A stretch of 64,000 bases of DNA from JAAGZL01 sp050291365 (GTDB lineage: Bacteria > Pseudomonadota > Gammaproteobacteria > Chromatiales > Chromatiaceae), in NCBI GenBank assembly GCA_050291365.1, contig JBNKJS010000012.1, forward strand, positions 124,001-188,000, read 5' to 3'. Under the pieces are notes generated by a model. The model ran no database searches, had not been told where the DNA came from, and was given only the letters and a program-made list of their open reading frames with translations. Positions 1 to 8,841 of the stretch are shown here, piece by piece (the stretch's first letter is position 1; the number at the start of each line of letters is the position of its first letter). The translations under genes and the position numbers were made by a program.

Positions 1-414
1 ATACATTGCCTCTTCGGAGTCAATGACCGTATCCCGAATAATTGAATAGATGGAGCCATCTTTGGGCGACAGCAGCGGTAGACAGAGCGCGGCCTCAGTA
101 GCACCGCCACTCTTTAGAGTGGAAACAGCCTTGTTGACCGCCTTGCGGTAGGCGGTCACGGTGAAATCCTTCTCTTTGCCGCAACCGATAAGCAGTATCC
201 GTTTGCATGGGAGTCCATGTGGGTTATAGAGCATCAGGCTCTGTCCCGTCTTACCATCCATATCGCCGCTTTTTAGTATCTGTCTCAGTTGGCCTTCAGT
301 TGCCTTATCCACCATATCTGATGATTCTGGTAATTTGCGCTTTTCGAAGACTCCGAGAATCAGGCAGGCGGTACGCTGACTGGATGGATCGCCGGTTTTT
401 AGTTGAAATTCCAC
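1..414 (-). CDS. pepA: Leucyl aminopeptidase PepA, N-terminal part (runs off the window start)
   Basis: Reading the minus strand from a GTG at 414 gives 138 codons without a stop, beginning VKVEFQLKTGDPSSQRTACL and containing a segment LLIGCGKEKDFT typical of the N-terminal macro-like domain of M17 leucyl aminopeptidases. The metal-binding catalytic domain lies beyond the window. An AGGGAG ribosome-binding site sits a few bases before the GTG. Divergent pepA and lptFG is the standard gammaproteobacterial arrangement, which supports the call. PepA cleaves N-terminal residues from peptides in the cytoplasm and in enterobacteria also acts as a DNA-binding accessory protein; the latter cannot be judged here. 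Confidence 0.85.
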   Translation of the reverse strand, partial: MEFQLKTGDPSSQRTACLILGVFEKRKLPESSDMVDKATEGQLRQILKSGDMDGKTGQSLMLYNPHGLPCKRILLIGCGKEKDFTVTAYRKAVNKAVSTLKSGGATEAALCLPLLSPKDGSIYSIIRDTVIDSEEAMY

Positions 415-666
415 TTTAACTCCCTGGTATTGCTACTGGTTTTTGGACATTTGATGAACTATGAAGAGTATCAAGCTGTCCAACTTGTGTTCGATGCCAG
501 ATGAACAAAAATTGGCTCTTCAGTTAATTGATCAGAGTCTCTTGTTCTAAAATATCCCATTTTTCGTTAGGATAGGCATATACTGACTAGTCTACAAAAA
601 ACGACAGTATTTACCACTGCAATCATAAAAACAGCAAGAGAACGATAACGGGCCCCAAATCACAAT

Positions 667-1773
667 ATGATTTCGATTATTGATCGTTATATTTTGCGGG
701 AGGTCACTAAGTCCTTTCTCGCTATTCTCTCAGTGCTGCTCCTGATATTTACCAGCAATAGCTTCATCAAGATATTGCAGAAGGCTGTATCTGGCACCAT
801 AAGCAATGATGTATTGTTTCAACTGGTGGCGCTGAAATCAGTAGTTATTATGGGTACAGTTATACCACCGGCGTTCTTTTTTGCGGTCCTCTACGCCATT
901 GGACGCATGTATAGAGATAGCGAAATGACGGCCCTGGCCAGCTGTGGATTTGGTTTTAGAAGGATCTATCGTGCAGTTGCCTATGCCGCGACACCTATTT
1001 CCATCATTGTCGCCCTGCTTACTATTCAGTTAATGCCTTGGTCAGAAAACACCGCTTCCCAGATCTACGAGCGCCAGGAGGACGAGGCGCAGATGGGAAA
1101 TGCCACCGCCGGTCGCTTTAATGAGTTTAAACAGGGCGATGTGCTGTTTTTTGCCGAAGAGATGTCTAGTGACAAGACCAAGATTCACAACATTTTTGTG
1201 CAGAATAGACAGCATGGTGAACTGGGACTGATGACGGCGGCTAAGGGGTATCAATATGTTGAGAAGGAGACCGGCGACCGTTTCATTGTACTTCAGAATG
1301 CCCATCGCTATGTAGGAAACCCTGGAGAGAGTGAGCTTTCTGTAGGAGAGATGGAAGAGGTTGGTTTTAGGGTTGAAACGAAAGGGAAAAAAGCTGTGGT
1401 GTTGGAACGGGAGGCTCTTAGCACCTACTCTCTTCTTAGCTCTAAAGACTTAGGTCATAAGTCGGAACTTCAATACCGTTTTCTTCTGCCGCTATCGGTA
1501 TTTGTATTTTCCATAGCTGGGGTAATTCTCAGTAGATCCATGCCGCGTGAAGGCACGGCTGGGCGCATAGTTCTTTCCATACTGTTTTATACAATATTTC
1601 TTAATCTGCAGGCGATATCAAGCAGTTGGATGAGGGGTGGCGTAACCCCAGTGTGGCTTGGAAGATGGTGGGTATACATTGTTGTTCTGGTGTTGATTTG
1701 GGTGTTGTATCTCATCAGAACGCGGCAATTTGAACAGGCCACAAGATGGTTGTACCGGAAGGTTAGCCGATGA
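667..1773 (+). CDS. lptF: LPS export ABC transporter permease LptF
   Basis: This 368-residue inner-membrane protein starts MISIIDRYILREVTKSF, the signature of the LptF/LptG (YjgP/YjgQ) family. Three hydrophobic segments lie in the first 130 residues and three in the last 100, flanking a periplasmic beta domain, the usual fold and length of the family. With LptG and the ATPase LptB it extracts lipopolysaccharide from the inner membrane and feeds it to LptC/LptA. The stop codon overlaps the lptG start by 4 bp, so the two are translationally coupled. No strong ribosome-binding site precedes its start. Confidence 0.95.
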   Translation: MISIIDRYILREVTKSFLAILSVLLLIFTSNSFIKILQKAVSGTISNDVLFQLVALKSVVIMGTVIPPAFFFAVLYAIGRMYRDSEMTALASCGFGFRRIYRAVAYAATPISIIVALLTIQLMPWSENTASQIYERQEDEAQMGNATAGRFNEFKQGDVLFFAEEMSSDKTKIHNIFVQNRQHGELGLMTAAKGYQYVEKETGDRFIVLQNAHRYVGNPGESELSVGEMEEVGFRVETKGKKAVVLEREALSTYSLLSSKDLGHKSELQYRFLLPLSVFVFSIAGVILSRSMPREGTAGRIVLSILFYTIFLNLQAISSSWMRGGVTPVWLGRWWVYIVVLVLIWVLYLIRTRQFEQATRWLYRKVSR

Positions 1774-2834
1774 AACTGCTGCAAAGACATATTGGAAAGA
1801 CGGTAATCGTCAATATCTTCATCGCACTGGTTGTTCTATTGGGCTTGGTGTTGATGGGCACATTTATGGGCGAATTGAGTGATGTTGGTGAAGGGACCTA
1901 TAAGACATCAGATGCGTTCATCTATGTGATGATGGTAATGCCGCGCAGGATCTACGAGATATTTCCCATAGCGGTACTGCTAGGAAGTCTGATTGGTCTC
2001 GGAGGGTTGGCAAGCCATTCGGAACTCACAGCCATGCGCGCTGCCGGTGTTTCGTTAAAAGAGATAATCTTTTCTGCCCTCAAGGCAGGTGTTCTGATGA
2101 TGTGCATCATTGTGGTAATAGGAGAGTTCATTGCTCCAAATACTGAGCAATATGCCGAGACCATGCGGGCCTCAAAGCTGTCTGATCAGATTACCATGAA
2201 GTCAGAGTATGGTTTTTGGGCCAGAGATAGAAACACCTTTGTAAATATTCGCAAGATACTTCCAGGGGCCAGACTGCAGGATATCTACATCTATGAGTTC
2301 TCTGATGATAGAAAGCTTAAGGTTGCCAGCTATGCCGCCTTTGCTCAGTATAGTGATAATCGCTGGTTGTTGAATAAAATAGAGCAGTCTATTTTAACCC
2401 CCGGCGGTGTGGTTAGCAGGAAGATCGATCGGGCGGCATGGGAGTCCATGATTGATCCGAATGTGCTAAGCGTGATTGTGGTCAGGCCCACTATGCTTGC
2501 GGCATGGGGGCTGTTTAAGTACGTCAGCTTTCTGCATGAAAACGGGCAGACTGCGATACCTTTTGAGGTGGCGTTCTGGGCCAAAATAGTTTCACCGGTA
2601 ATGACACTGGTAATGGTCTTTCTTGCTGTTCCATTCGTATTCGGTTCCCTCAGGAGTGTGGGTATAGGTCAGCGAGTGTTCGCTGGATCACTCCTTGGTA
2701 CGGGCTTTTTCCTTCTGACCAAGATCCTAAGTCATATGGCCGTGGTGTATGAGCTTAACCCCTTGTTTGCGGCTACATTTCCCATGTTTGTAATGCTGGG
2801 ATTGGCCTTTTGGCTGTTTCGCAAGGTCCACTAG
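1770..2834 (+). CDS. lptG: LPS export ABC transporter permease LptG
   Basis: The 354-residue product is the partner permease of LptF: N-terminal LLQRHIGKTVIVNIFIAL, a SELTAMRAAGVSLKEI coupling-helix segment that contacts the LptB ATPase, a central periplasmic domain (about residues 130-260) and three C-terminal membrane helices. It forms the LptB2FG complex that powers lipopolysaccharide transport to the outer membrane. It overlaps lptF by 4 bp and ends opposite the convergent RDD gene, with an inverted repeat (CTAGCAGG/CCTGCTAG) covering both stop codons. Confidence 0.95.
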   Translation: MKLLQRHIGKTVIVNIFIALVVLLGLVLMGTFMGELSDVGEGTYKTSDAFIYVMMVMPRRIYEIFPIAVLLGSLIGLGGLASHSELTAMRAAGVSLKEIIFSALKAGVLMMCIIVVIGEFIAPNTEQYAETMRASKLSDQITMKSEYGFWARDRNTFVNIRKILPGARLQDIYIYEFSDDRKLKVASYAAFAQYSDNRWLLNKIEQSILTPGGVVSRKIDRAAWESMIDPNVLSVIVVRPTMLAAWGLFKYVSFLHENGQTAIPFEVAFWAKIVSPVMTLVMVFLAVPFVFGSLRSVGIGQRVFAGSLLGTGFFLLTKILSHMAVVYELNPLFAATFPMFVMLGLAFWLFRKVH

Positions 2835-2885
2835 CAGGGTGCTGTAGTTATGCTTATCTGCACCATAGTGAATGTCCACAACCTG

Positions 2886-3350
2886 CTAGGTCTTCGTTAA
2901 AACCAGTCTGGTTTTGGAGATGCGATCGTGCCAGGCTAGCCCTTCCTTATCCAGCAGTATCCAGATAAACCCCAGCCCCAATGCGGCCCATGAGAGTATG
3001 GCTGCAAAATAACGCAGCAGGGCATCCTTGAATGTCAGGGCCTGGCCATCATCACGCAACACCCGCAGGCGCCATGCCCGCATGCCCAGGGTCTGGCCTC
3101 CACGCATCCAGAACAGGATATGAAAGCCGACCATGACGCAAAAAAGATAGGCTAGATATAACGGGTTGTAGCGTAATTCGTTGGCGTCGAAATTTTCCGT
3201 TCCAAAGATCAGGTCAAGAGGAACCACAACCAGGGCCATGGCCATTAGTAACACAGCCATAACCAGGATGCTGTCATAGAGGATTGCCGCCAATCTACGC
3301 CATAAACTTGGATTGGCCCACTGTTCCGGATTGCTGTTGTTATTTTGCAT
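2886..3350 (-). CDS. RDD family membrane protein
   Basis: A 154-residue protein with the RDD-domain pattern: an N-terminal WRRLAAILYDSILV segment carrying the Arg and Asp of the family name, a second helix around FCVMVGFHILFWMRGGQTLGMRAWRLRV (two pieces of one conserved region), and a C-terminal LLDKEGLAWHDRISKTRLV that closes the domain. Three to four membrane segments are predicted by eye. Family function is not settled; some members are linked to ion or small-molecule transport. It is the last gene of a tight minus-strand set, 6 bp after the cupin gene. Confidence 0.85.
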   Translation of the reverse strand: MQNNNSNPEQWANPSLWRRLAAILYDSILVMAVLLMAMALVVVPLDLIFGTENFDANELRYNPLYLAYLFCVMVGFHILFWMRGGQTLGMRAWRLRVLRDDGQALTFKDALLRYFAAILSWAALGLGFIWILLDKEGLAWHDRISKTRLVLTKT

Positions 3351-3356
3351 GGAGTG

Positions 3357-3800
3357 TTATTTGCATAGCTTTACAAGGTTGGTGTCTCCATCCCGTTTTA
3401 CTGACATAGGAAGATCTTTTTCTCCGGCATAGAATACAATTAGTTCGGCATCTTCAGTAAATACCCCCTTATGCCAACTCTTCATTACTTCAATAAAGGC
3501 ATCTCCGGCCTTAAACAGCTTTTCCTCTCCGCTAGCTTTCACCACTTTGAGACTCCCTTTTAATACATAAGCCGCCAGTGGGATGGTATGGCAATGCATA
3601 GACAGGGAGATCTCCTTGCCACCTAGTGCTATGGAGATCTTTTGCACTATCAGCTCAGGTTTTCCTTGTGGATAGGTAACGGCGCCACCATCCCAGCTGG
3701 AGGAACCCTTAACCAGAATGTCAGTAGTTACTTCGTTTGCAATAACCGGGTTTTGTAGGAATAGTAATAACCAGACTACGACCGACAAATAGTATTTCAT
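3357..3800 (-). CDS. Secreted single-domain cupin protein
   Basis: The 147-residue product has a signal peptide (MKYYLSVVVWLLLFLQNPVIA, likely cut before NEVTT) and one cupin barrel. The first cupin motif shows His69 and His71 in SMHCHTIPLAAYV and the glycine turn in YVLKGSLKV; the second motif contains SWHKGVF. These histidines suggest a bound metal in the periplasm. No substrate can be inferred. It sits between the radical SAM gene (27 bp upstream) and the RDD gene (6 bp downstream), and is probably co-transcribed with both. Confidence 0.75.
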   Translation of the reverse strand: MKYYLSVVVWLLLFLQNPVIANEVTTDILVKGSSSWDGGAVTYPQGKPELIVQKISIALGGKEISLSMHCHTIPLAAYVLKGSLKVVKASGEEKLFKAGDAFIEVMKSWHKGVFTEDAELIVFYAGEKDLPMSVKRDGDTNLVKLCK

Positions 3801-3827
3801 TTAACACCCCCTTTCTAAAAGATCTGG

Positions 3828-4424
3828 CTAACCTACCAGGCCCAACACTCTTTTTCTAAATGCAATGCCGTAACTTGTGGCAATCTGCTCGCATGCATCG
3901 ATATCTACTCCATCTAACCCTTCAATCGCTGTGGCGGTTACATTTTTTATGTATTCTGGTGCATGACGCAGAAAATCCAGCATGGCAGCATATGATCCTT
4001 CCATGGCCGGCAGGCAGTGGCGGTTATAAACCTCTTCATTCTGGGCGTTGAGCGATATAGATAGGTGGTCCACATATTCAGCCAGTTCGGGCAAGACATT
4101 GCGTTTATGTACGAGGTTGGCTAATCCGTCTGTATTGACCCGTACCTTGCCGCCCTGCTCATTGATGTACTTTGCCACCTCTAAAAGAACCTTGAGGCGC
4201 AGGGTGGGCTCTCCATAGCCGCAGAAGACAAATTCGGAATAGGCGGATACATCACCTATTGAAGCTATGACCTCTGCTGCAGATGGACGGTGATCCAGGC
4301 TTAGATCATATCCATGCAGTTGCGTGCTTCCACAATTCTTGGGGCAGAAGGAACAACCTAGAGTGCAGCGGTCTGTAATGTTGAGGTAGAGGCGATCCTC
4401 TATTTGGTAACTAATTTGATTCAT
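3828..4424 (-). CDS. Small radical SAM protein, TatD-associated type
   Basis: This 198-residue protein carries the 4Fe-4S motif CTLGCSFC (Cys20, Cys24, Cys27) directly after a first strand LYLNITDR, then the SAM-binding GYGEPT motif. It has only the minimal partial barrel and no C-terminal SPASM extension, matching the short radical SAM family normally found next to or fused with TatD nucleases. No tatD is visible in this window. The reaction is unknown. It lies 13 bp after the HDOD gene on the same strand, so the two are likely one transcript. Confidence 0.75.
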   Translation of the reverse strand: MNQISYQIEDRLYLNITDRCTLGCSFCPKNCGSTQLHGYDLSLDHRPSAAEVIASIGDVSAYSEFVFCGYGEPTLRLKVLLEVAKYINEQGGKVRVNTDGLANLVHKRNVLPELAEYVDHLSISLNAQNEEVYNRHCLPAMEGSYAAMLDFLRHAPEYIKNVTATAIEGLDGVDIDACEQIATSYGIAFRKRVLGLVG

Positions 4425-4437
4425 CTATTCTACTTTT

Positions 4438-6117
4438 TTATCTATTCACCTGTCCCAGGGCCAGGCTTAGTTCAGCGCATAACTGTTTAAAATCGGCATA
4501 ACTTTCGTCGTTTAACACATATATCCCATCCGCATAAATAAAACCAATCGGTTTTGCGCGAGCGAATATAGACATACAATAAAAGCCGTTTTGATCTATG
4601 GCATCCAACACTTCCTTGGGAATCATGGGGAGAAACTTTTCCCTATTGCTGGATTTGAGCCAAAAACCCTGCTGCTTCGACATCAGGGTGCGAAATAGGT
4701 TGTCCTCTTCGATGTTTACTATGAAACTGTTTAGTTCAGAGTCAATATCTGCGCCCTTAAGTTCACTTACCATGGCGTTCTTTTTATCCTCGCTGACCAT
4801 TGCAAACATGACTCGTTTCAGTCCGAGGTCGTTGCGCATTTTGCGCATGTACTTGGATAGGCTGGATTCCCACTCCATGGGCGCTTTGGCTTTTTGGATA
4901 ACTCTGGGAGCTGTTGGCTTCTCCTTAGCTGGTTTCTTTACTGGCGTTGTCTTAGTTGCTGTTGCAATATCTTTTGCGCGGGGAGCGGGCTTATCCTCTA
5001 TCTTAACCTTTTTTATTGGCTCGGCCCTCTTAATAGCCGGTTTTTCGATAGGCTTGGCAACCTGGATCGGTTTTGGCTTTTTTGTAGGCTCTTTCGGCAT
5101 CTGCTTGATAAGCTCGGTCAGAGTAGGTTTTTTCTCTGACTTCTTTGGTTTTGTCGGGGTTTGCTCGATCTCTATGCGCATGCCTCTTTTCGGCCGTTTT
5201 TGGGGGATTATCTCTATAGATGCCTTCTCGGGTTTTTTCTCTTCAGTAATGATGGTAACCGGCGGTTGCCGTAGCATGTTGAAGGTGGATGCCGGCAGGG
5301 GCAGGCCGTATATCTGCCTATCGGCCTGGGCTGCCAATGAGTGAATAAATGATGTGGTTTTCTCTTTATTGTGTTGGATGTATTCGCCTAATAGCTCGAT
5401 AAGGTCCTCCACCTCACTGGAGTTCCAGCCTGCGGCCGATTCTCGCGCAATCGAGCAGGCGATCTGTACAGCCATGGAACGGGATTTCCCAAACCAGGTA
5501 TGATCTGTGGTCTCGGTGATGAGTGGTGAGAGGTACCACTTTTTGGCCAGTTCTGTATTGAGCTGTTTCAGGGTGAAGCCAAGAACTGAGTAGGATGCAG
5601 ATCCGTAATCAGAGCCCTTTTGGACCAGTTTAAATATCTCCTTCATCGGTTTACTGGCATAGGCCCAGAGCGCCATTTCACCACAGTTGTGCATAAGCGC
5701 GGCAAGCCCCATCTCATTTGGGTTTTTGTCTCCACGCAGTTCGCCTATGGCCTTGGCGTAGATAGCGGCGTGGACTGCCCGCGAATAAGAGAGATAGATA
5801 CCGATCTTGGAGGCATCAGGCAGGGTCTTGTCCAGGGTTGGCAGGTTTTTGGCCGCAATCTTCACTGGCCAAGGTCCAAGCATGGAGATAGCATGGGCCA
5901 CATCAGTGGCTGGTCCTCGCTTGCGGGCTTGGGATCTCCCGTAGCTGCGGTAGACATCCATGGTGAAACCAGGATCTAGACCTATTACATTCTGCAGGTC
6001 ATGGTTACTGGTAATGGGGTCTTCCTGCAAATACTTGACCCGTTGAGTTGTAACGGCCATTGCCGGAAGAGGGCGTTTGGCCAACTTGGCTACCAGGCCC
6101 TCAAGAGTGATTGGCAT
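4438..6117 (-). CDS. HDOD-domain signalling protein with Lys/Pro-rich linker and C-terminal sensor-like domain
   Basis: A 559-residue protein in three parts. Residues 1-285 form an HDOD domain (for example LMHNCGEMALWAY and ISMLGPWPVK), an HD-like fold usually lacking phosphodiesterase residues. Residues about 290-415 are a low-complexity linker dominated by Lys, Pro, Glu and Thr. Residues 420-559 resemble a GAF-type sensor, ending in a PIGFIYADGIY strand. HDOD proteins act in stress, motility or second-messenger signalling; no specific role is visible. It is the first gene of the minus-strand set with the radical SAM, cupin and RDD genes, and lies 34 bp from the divergent hydrolase. Confidence 0.75.
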   Translation of the reverse strand: MPITLEGLVAKLAKRPLPAMAVTTQRVKYLQEDPITSNHDLQNVIGLDPGFTMDVYRSYGRSQARKRGPATDVAHAISMLGPWPVKIAAKNLPTLDKTLPDASKIGIYLSYSRAVHAAIYAKAIGELRGDKNPNEMGLAALMHNCGEMALWAYASKPMKEIFKLVQKGSDYGSASYSVLGFTLKQLNTELAKKWYLSPLITETTDHTWFGKSRSMAVQIACSIARESAAGWNSSEVEDLIELLGEYIQHNKEKTTSFIHSLAAQADRQIYGLPLPASTFNMLRQPPVTIITEEKKPEKASIEIIPQKRPKRGMRIEIEQTPTKPKKSEKKPTLTELIKQMPKEPTKKPKPIQVAKPIEKPAIKRAEPIKKVKIEDKPAPRAKDIATATKTTPVKKPAKEKPTAPRVIQKAKAPMEWESSLSKYMRKMRNDLGLKRVMFAMVSEDKKNAMVSELKGADIDSELNSFIVNIEEDNLFRTLMSKQQGFWLKSSNREKFLPMIPKEVLDAIDQNGFYCMSIFARAKPIGFIYADGIYVLNDESYADFKQLCAELSLALGQVNR

Positions 6118-6151
6118 TTTAACAAATGTCCCTAATTAATCTCAGACTCAA

Positions 6152-6886
6152 ATGAAACCACAACACAGCGAAGATGGGAACAGCTCTATAAATATAGAGC
6201 AAAACAGAGAGCTTGTGATTTTGGTGCACGGGATATGGATGACCGGACTAGAGATGTCCCTTCTGGCCTTAAGGCTTCGGTCAGCAGGTTTCGATACAAA
6301 ACGATTCTCCTACCATTCGCTGTTTTCCTCCCCTGCTCAAAATGCCGAGCGTTTAAATAGATTCATACAGCAGCAGCAGGTGATGACCATTCACCTGGTG
6401 GCCCACAGCCTGGGCGGGATTGTATTGCTGCATCTGTTCGATAAATACAGTGATATCCCCCCGGGAAAAGTGGTGCTTATGGGTTCTCCGGTGCAGGGTA
6501 GTGGCGTGGCAAAGAGGCTGAACAGCGCTTTTGTAACCAGGGGTCTTATCGGGAATAGCGGAGAACAGGGTCTGCTTGGGGGCGCTCCTGGCTGGAAAGG
6601 GGGGCGTGATCTTGGGGTTATCGCTGGCTCATCCGGCATCGGTGTCGGGAACCTTGTGGGAGGGTTGGAGGGGCCGGGGGATGGTACGGTCTCTCTATCA
6701 GAGACCTGTCTATCGGGCGCCAGCGATTATTGCCAAATTCCAACCAGCCACATGGGTATGGTTATCTCCCCAATAGTTGCGGTCGAACTTATCAGGTTTC
6801 TGCATACTGGGGGATTTTCAGGGCAGTATGCCGTCTCGGACACAAAAAACGGGTCTAAGAAGTGTCACGACAACCCCCGGGAATGA
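6152..6886 (+). CDS. Alpha/beta hydrolase, triacylglycerol lipase-like
   Basis: The 244-residue product shows an alpha/beta-hydrolase core: an oxyanion-hole segment LVILVHGIWMTG, the nucleophile elbow VAHSLGG with Ser86, an acid within GPGDGTVS and a histidine in SHMGMV near residue 212. There is no signal peptide, so it is probably cytoplasmic. The substrate is unknown; related proteins are annotated as lipases or PGAP1-like esterases. A glycine-rich stretch around residues 140-165 is unusual for the fold. It is divergent from the HDOD gene and 42 bp before yebC. Confidence 0.75.
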   Translation: MKPQHSEDGNSSINIEQNRELVILVHGIWMTGLEMSLLALRLRSAGFDTKRFSYHSLFSSPAQNAERLNRFIQQQQVMTIHLVAHSLGGIVLLHLFDKYSDIPPGKVVLMGSPVQGSGVAKRLNSAFVTRGLIGNSGEQGLLGGAPGWKGGRDLGVIAGSSGIGVGNLVGGLEGPGDGTVSLSETCLSGASDYCQIPTSHMGMVISPIVAVELIRFLHTGGFSGQYAVSDTKNGSKKCHDNPRE

Positions 6887-6928
6887 TAAACTCCCAACCA
6901 TCAATTTATAAGTTACAGAGGGTGTTTC

Positions 6929-7675
6929 ATGGCTGGACATAGTAAATGGGCCAATATCAAACATAAAAAGGCGGCCAACGATAAGAAACGTGGCAAGATC
7001 TGGACCAAACTGTTGCGAGAGGTGACGGTGGCGGCAAAAGAGGGCGGTGGGGATATAGACTCCAATCCCAGATTGCGTCTAGCCGTAGATAAGGCCAACG
7101 CGGCCAATGTACCCAAGGACACCACCGATCGCGCCATAAAGCGTGGTGCCGGCGCTGGTGACGGCGATAACTATGATGAGATTCGCTATGAGGGCTACGG
7201 CCCGGGCGGAACCGCAGTTATTGTCGACTGTATGACCGATAACCGTAATCGCACCGCATCTGAGGTGCGTCATGCCTTTACCAAGCATGGCGGCAATCTC
7301 GGTACCGACGGCTCTGTGGCCTACATGTTCAATAAGCAGGGCATCATCAGTTTCGCGCCGGGTGCGGATGAGGATGGCATCATGGAGGCCGCATTGGAGG
7401 CCGGGGCAGAGGATGTTATCAGCAATGATGACGGCTCCATAGATGTGATGACCACGCCTGAGGATTTCGCTGCAGTAAAAGATGGCATGGTGGGGGCAGG
7501 CCATGAGCCGGATAATGCCGAGGTTACCTTTACCGCATCCACCAGTGCCGAGATGGATCAGGATACTGCGGAAAAGCTGATGAGAATGATCGACACCCTG
7601 GAAGATCTGGATGATGTGCAGGAGGTCTACACCAATGCCGAGATCTCAGATGAGATCATGGAAACCCTGGGTTAG
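6929..7675 (+). CDS. yebC: YebC/PmpR family translation/transcription factor
   Basis: A 248-residue protein beginning MAGHSKWANIKHKKAANDKK, the invariant N-terminus of the YebC/TACO1 family, with the full three-domain length. Members have been described as DNA-binding regulators and as ribosome-associated factors that ease translation of difficult motifs such as polyproline; which applies here cannot be read from sequence. It precedes ruvC by 38 bp, the conserved yebC-ruvCAB order. Confidence 0.95.
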   Translation: MAGHSKWANIKHKKAANDKKRGKIWTKLLREVTVAAKEGGGDIDSNPRLRLAVDKANAANVPKDTTDRAIKRGAGAGDGDNYDEIRYEGYGPGGTAVIVDCMTDNRNRTASEVRHAFTKHGGNLGTDGSVAYMFNKQGIISFAPGADEDGIMEAALEAGAEDVISNDDGSIDVMTTPEDFAAVKDGMVGAGHEPDNAEVTFTASTSAEMDQDTAEKLMRMIDTLEDLDDVQEVYTNAEISDEIMETLG

Positions 7676-7713
7676 ATTCTGATGTTATTCATTTTCAGGA
7701 GTCGTCACTAGTC

Positions 7714-8214
7714 ATGCGGCGCATACTGGGTATTGATCCAGGCTCACGCGTAACCGGCTATGGTGTCATTGAAAGCGATGGCAGCAAGAGCATACATATA
7801 GCAAGTGGTTGTATCCGCCTGGAACAGGCAGGATTGCCAGAGCGGCTGGGGGAGATATACCGGGCGGTTTCCCAGGTGATAGCCGATTATGCCCCCACCG
7901 AGATGGCGGTGGAGGAGGTGTTCGTATCCAAGAATCCCTCATCTGCACTGAAACTTGGACATGCGAGAGGTGCTGCGGTTTGTGCCGGGGTCATGGCCGG
8001 TCTGCCGATTGCGGAGTATACCCCGCGCATGATCAAACAGACGGTGGTGGGCACTGGGGCCGCGGATAAAGAACAGGTGCAGCATATGATCAAACTTATT
8101 CTGCAGATAAAAGAGAGACTGGCTGCAGATCAGGCAGATGCCCTGGCGGTAGCCATTAGCCACGCCCACTCCAATAGCACTCTGCTCAACTTGAAGGCTG
8201 GGGGCAGGAGATGA
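7714..8214 (+). CDS. ruvC: Holliday junction endodeoxyribonuclease RuvC
   Basis: The 166-residue protein begins MRRILGIDPGSRVTGYGVIE with the first catalytic aspartate in GIDPG, has the acidic VEEVFVSKN motif and ends with the AADQADALAVAISHAH motif bearing the last two acidic residues. RuvC resolves Holliday junctions as a dimer on the RuvAB-bound junction. Its stop overlaps the ruvA start by 4 bp, showing translational coupling. Confidence 0.97.
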   Translation: MRRILGIDPGSRVTGYGVIESDGSKSIHIASGCIRLEQAGLPERLGEIYRAVSQVIADYAPTEMAVEEVFVSKNPSSALKLGHARGAAVCAGVMAGLPIAEYTPRMIKQTVVGTGAADKEQVQHMIKLILQIKERLAADQADALAVAISHAHSNSTLLNLKAGGRR

Positions 8215-8816
8215 TTGGGCGTCTGCGCGGCGAGTTGATATCCAAGAGCCCGCCCTTTCTGCTGTTGGAGGTGAATGGGGTAGGCTATGACGTGGAGTCT
8301 CCCATGTCTACCTTCTACAATCTGCCGGCCGTGGGAGAGCAGGTAATCCTGTTTACCCATCTGGCGATCCGGGATGACGCCCATGTGTTGTATGGATTCG
8401 CCAGTGATTCGGAGCGCTCCCTGTTTCGCTCCCTGCTCAAGGTGAGCGGTGTAGGGGCCAAGATGGCATTGGCCATACTCTCCGGCATGGGGGCTGACGA
8501 GTTCGCCGCCTGTGTGCAGGCAGATGATACCGCCGCCCTGGTGCGTCTTCCCGGGATTGGCAAAAAGACCGCGGAACGGCTCATCGTGGAGATGCGGGAT
8601 CGACTGGATAAGCTGGATTTGGGTGATGGTTCTGTGCGGCCATCAGGAGCGGCATCGGCAGTAGAACACACCCCGGTATCGGATGCGGTAGGGGCGTTGA
8701 TCGCACTGGGGTATAAGGCCAATGACGCCAGCCGCATGGTGCGAGGGATAGATTGCGAAGGACTTAGTAGCGAGGAGATCATCCGCGCCTCCCTTAAGGC
8801 GGTGGCGACAACCTAA
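8211..8816 (+). CDS. ruvA: Holliday junction DNA helicase subunit RuvA
   Basis: A 201-residue protein with the OB-fold start MIGRLRGELISKSPPFLLLE, helix-hairpin-helix motifs around VSGVGAKMALAIL and LPGIGKKTAERLIVEM, an acidic flexible linker near residue 140 and the RuvB-binding domain III at the C-terminus (ALIALGYKANDASRMV). It binds four-way junctions as a tetramer and loads RuvB. It overlaps ruvC by 4 bp and lies 25 bp upstream of ruvB. Confidence 0.97.
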   Translation: MIGRLRGELISKSPPFLLLEVNGVGYDVESPMSTFYNLPAVGEQVILFTHLAIRDDAHVLYGFASDSERSLFRSLLKVSGVGAKMALAILSGMGADEFAACVQADDTAALVRLPGIGKKTAERLIVEMRDRLDKLDLGDGSVRPSGAASAVEHTPVSDAVGALIALGYKANDASRMVRGIDCEGLSSEEIIRASLKAVATT

Positions 8817-8841
8817 TGATTGAGAAGACAATAGACAGCTA

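Noticed and set aside
2831..2889. Terminator formed by CTAGCAGG/CCTGCTAG at the lptG-RDD junction
   Set aside because: The arms are perfect but the loop exceeds 40 bases and no T-run follows, so termination is not supported.
4598..5344. 248-residue frame opposite the HDOD gene
   Set aside because: It mirrors the low-complexity Lys/Pro linker and has no family features; the HDOD reading on the minus strand is clearly the gene.
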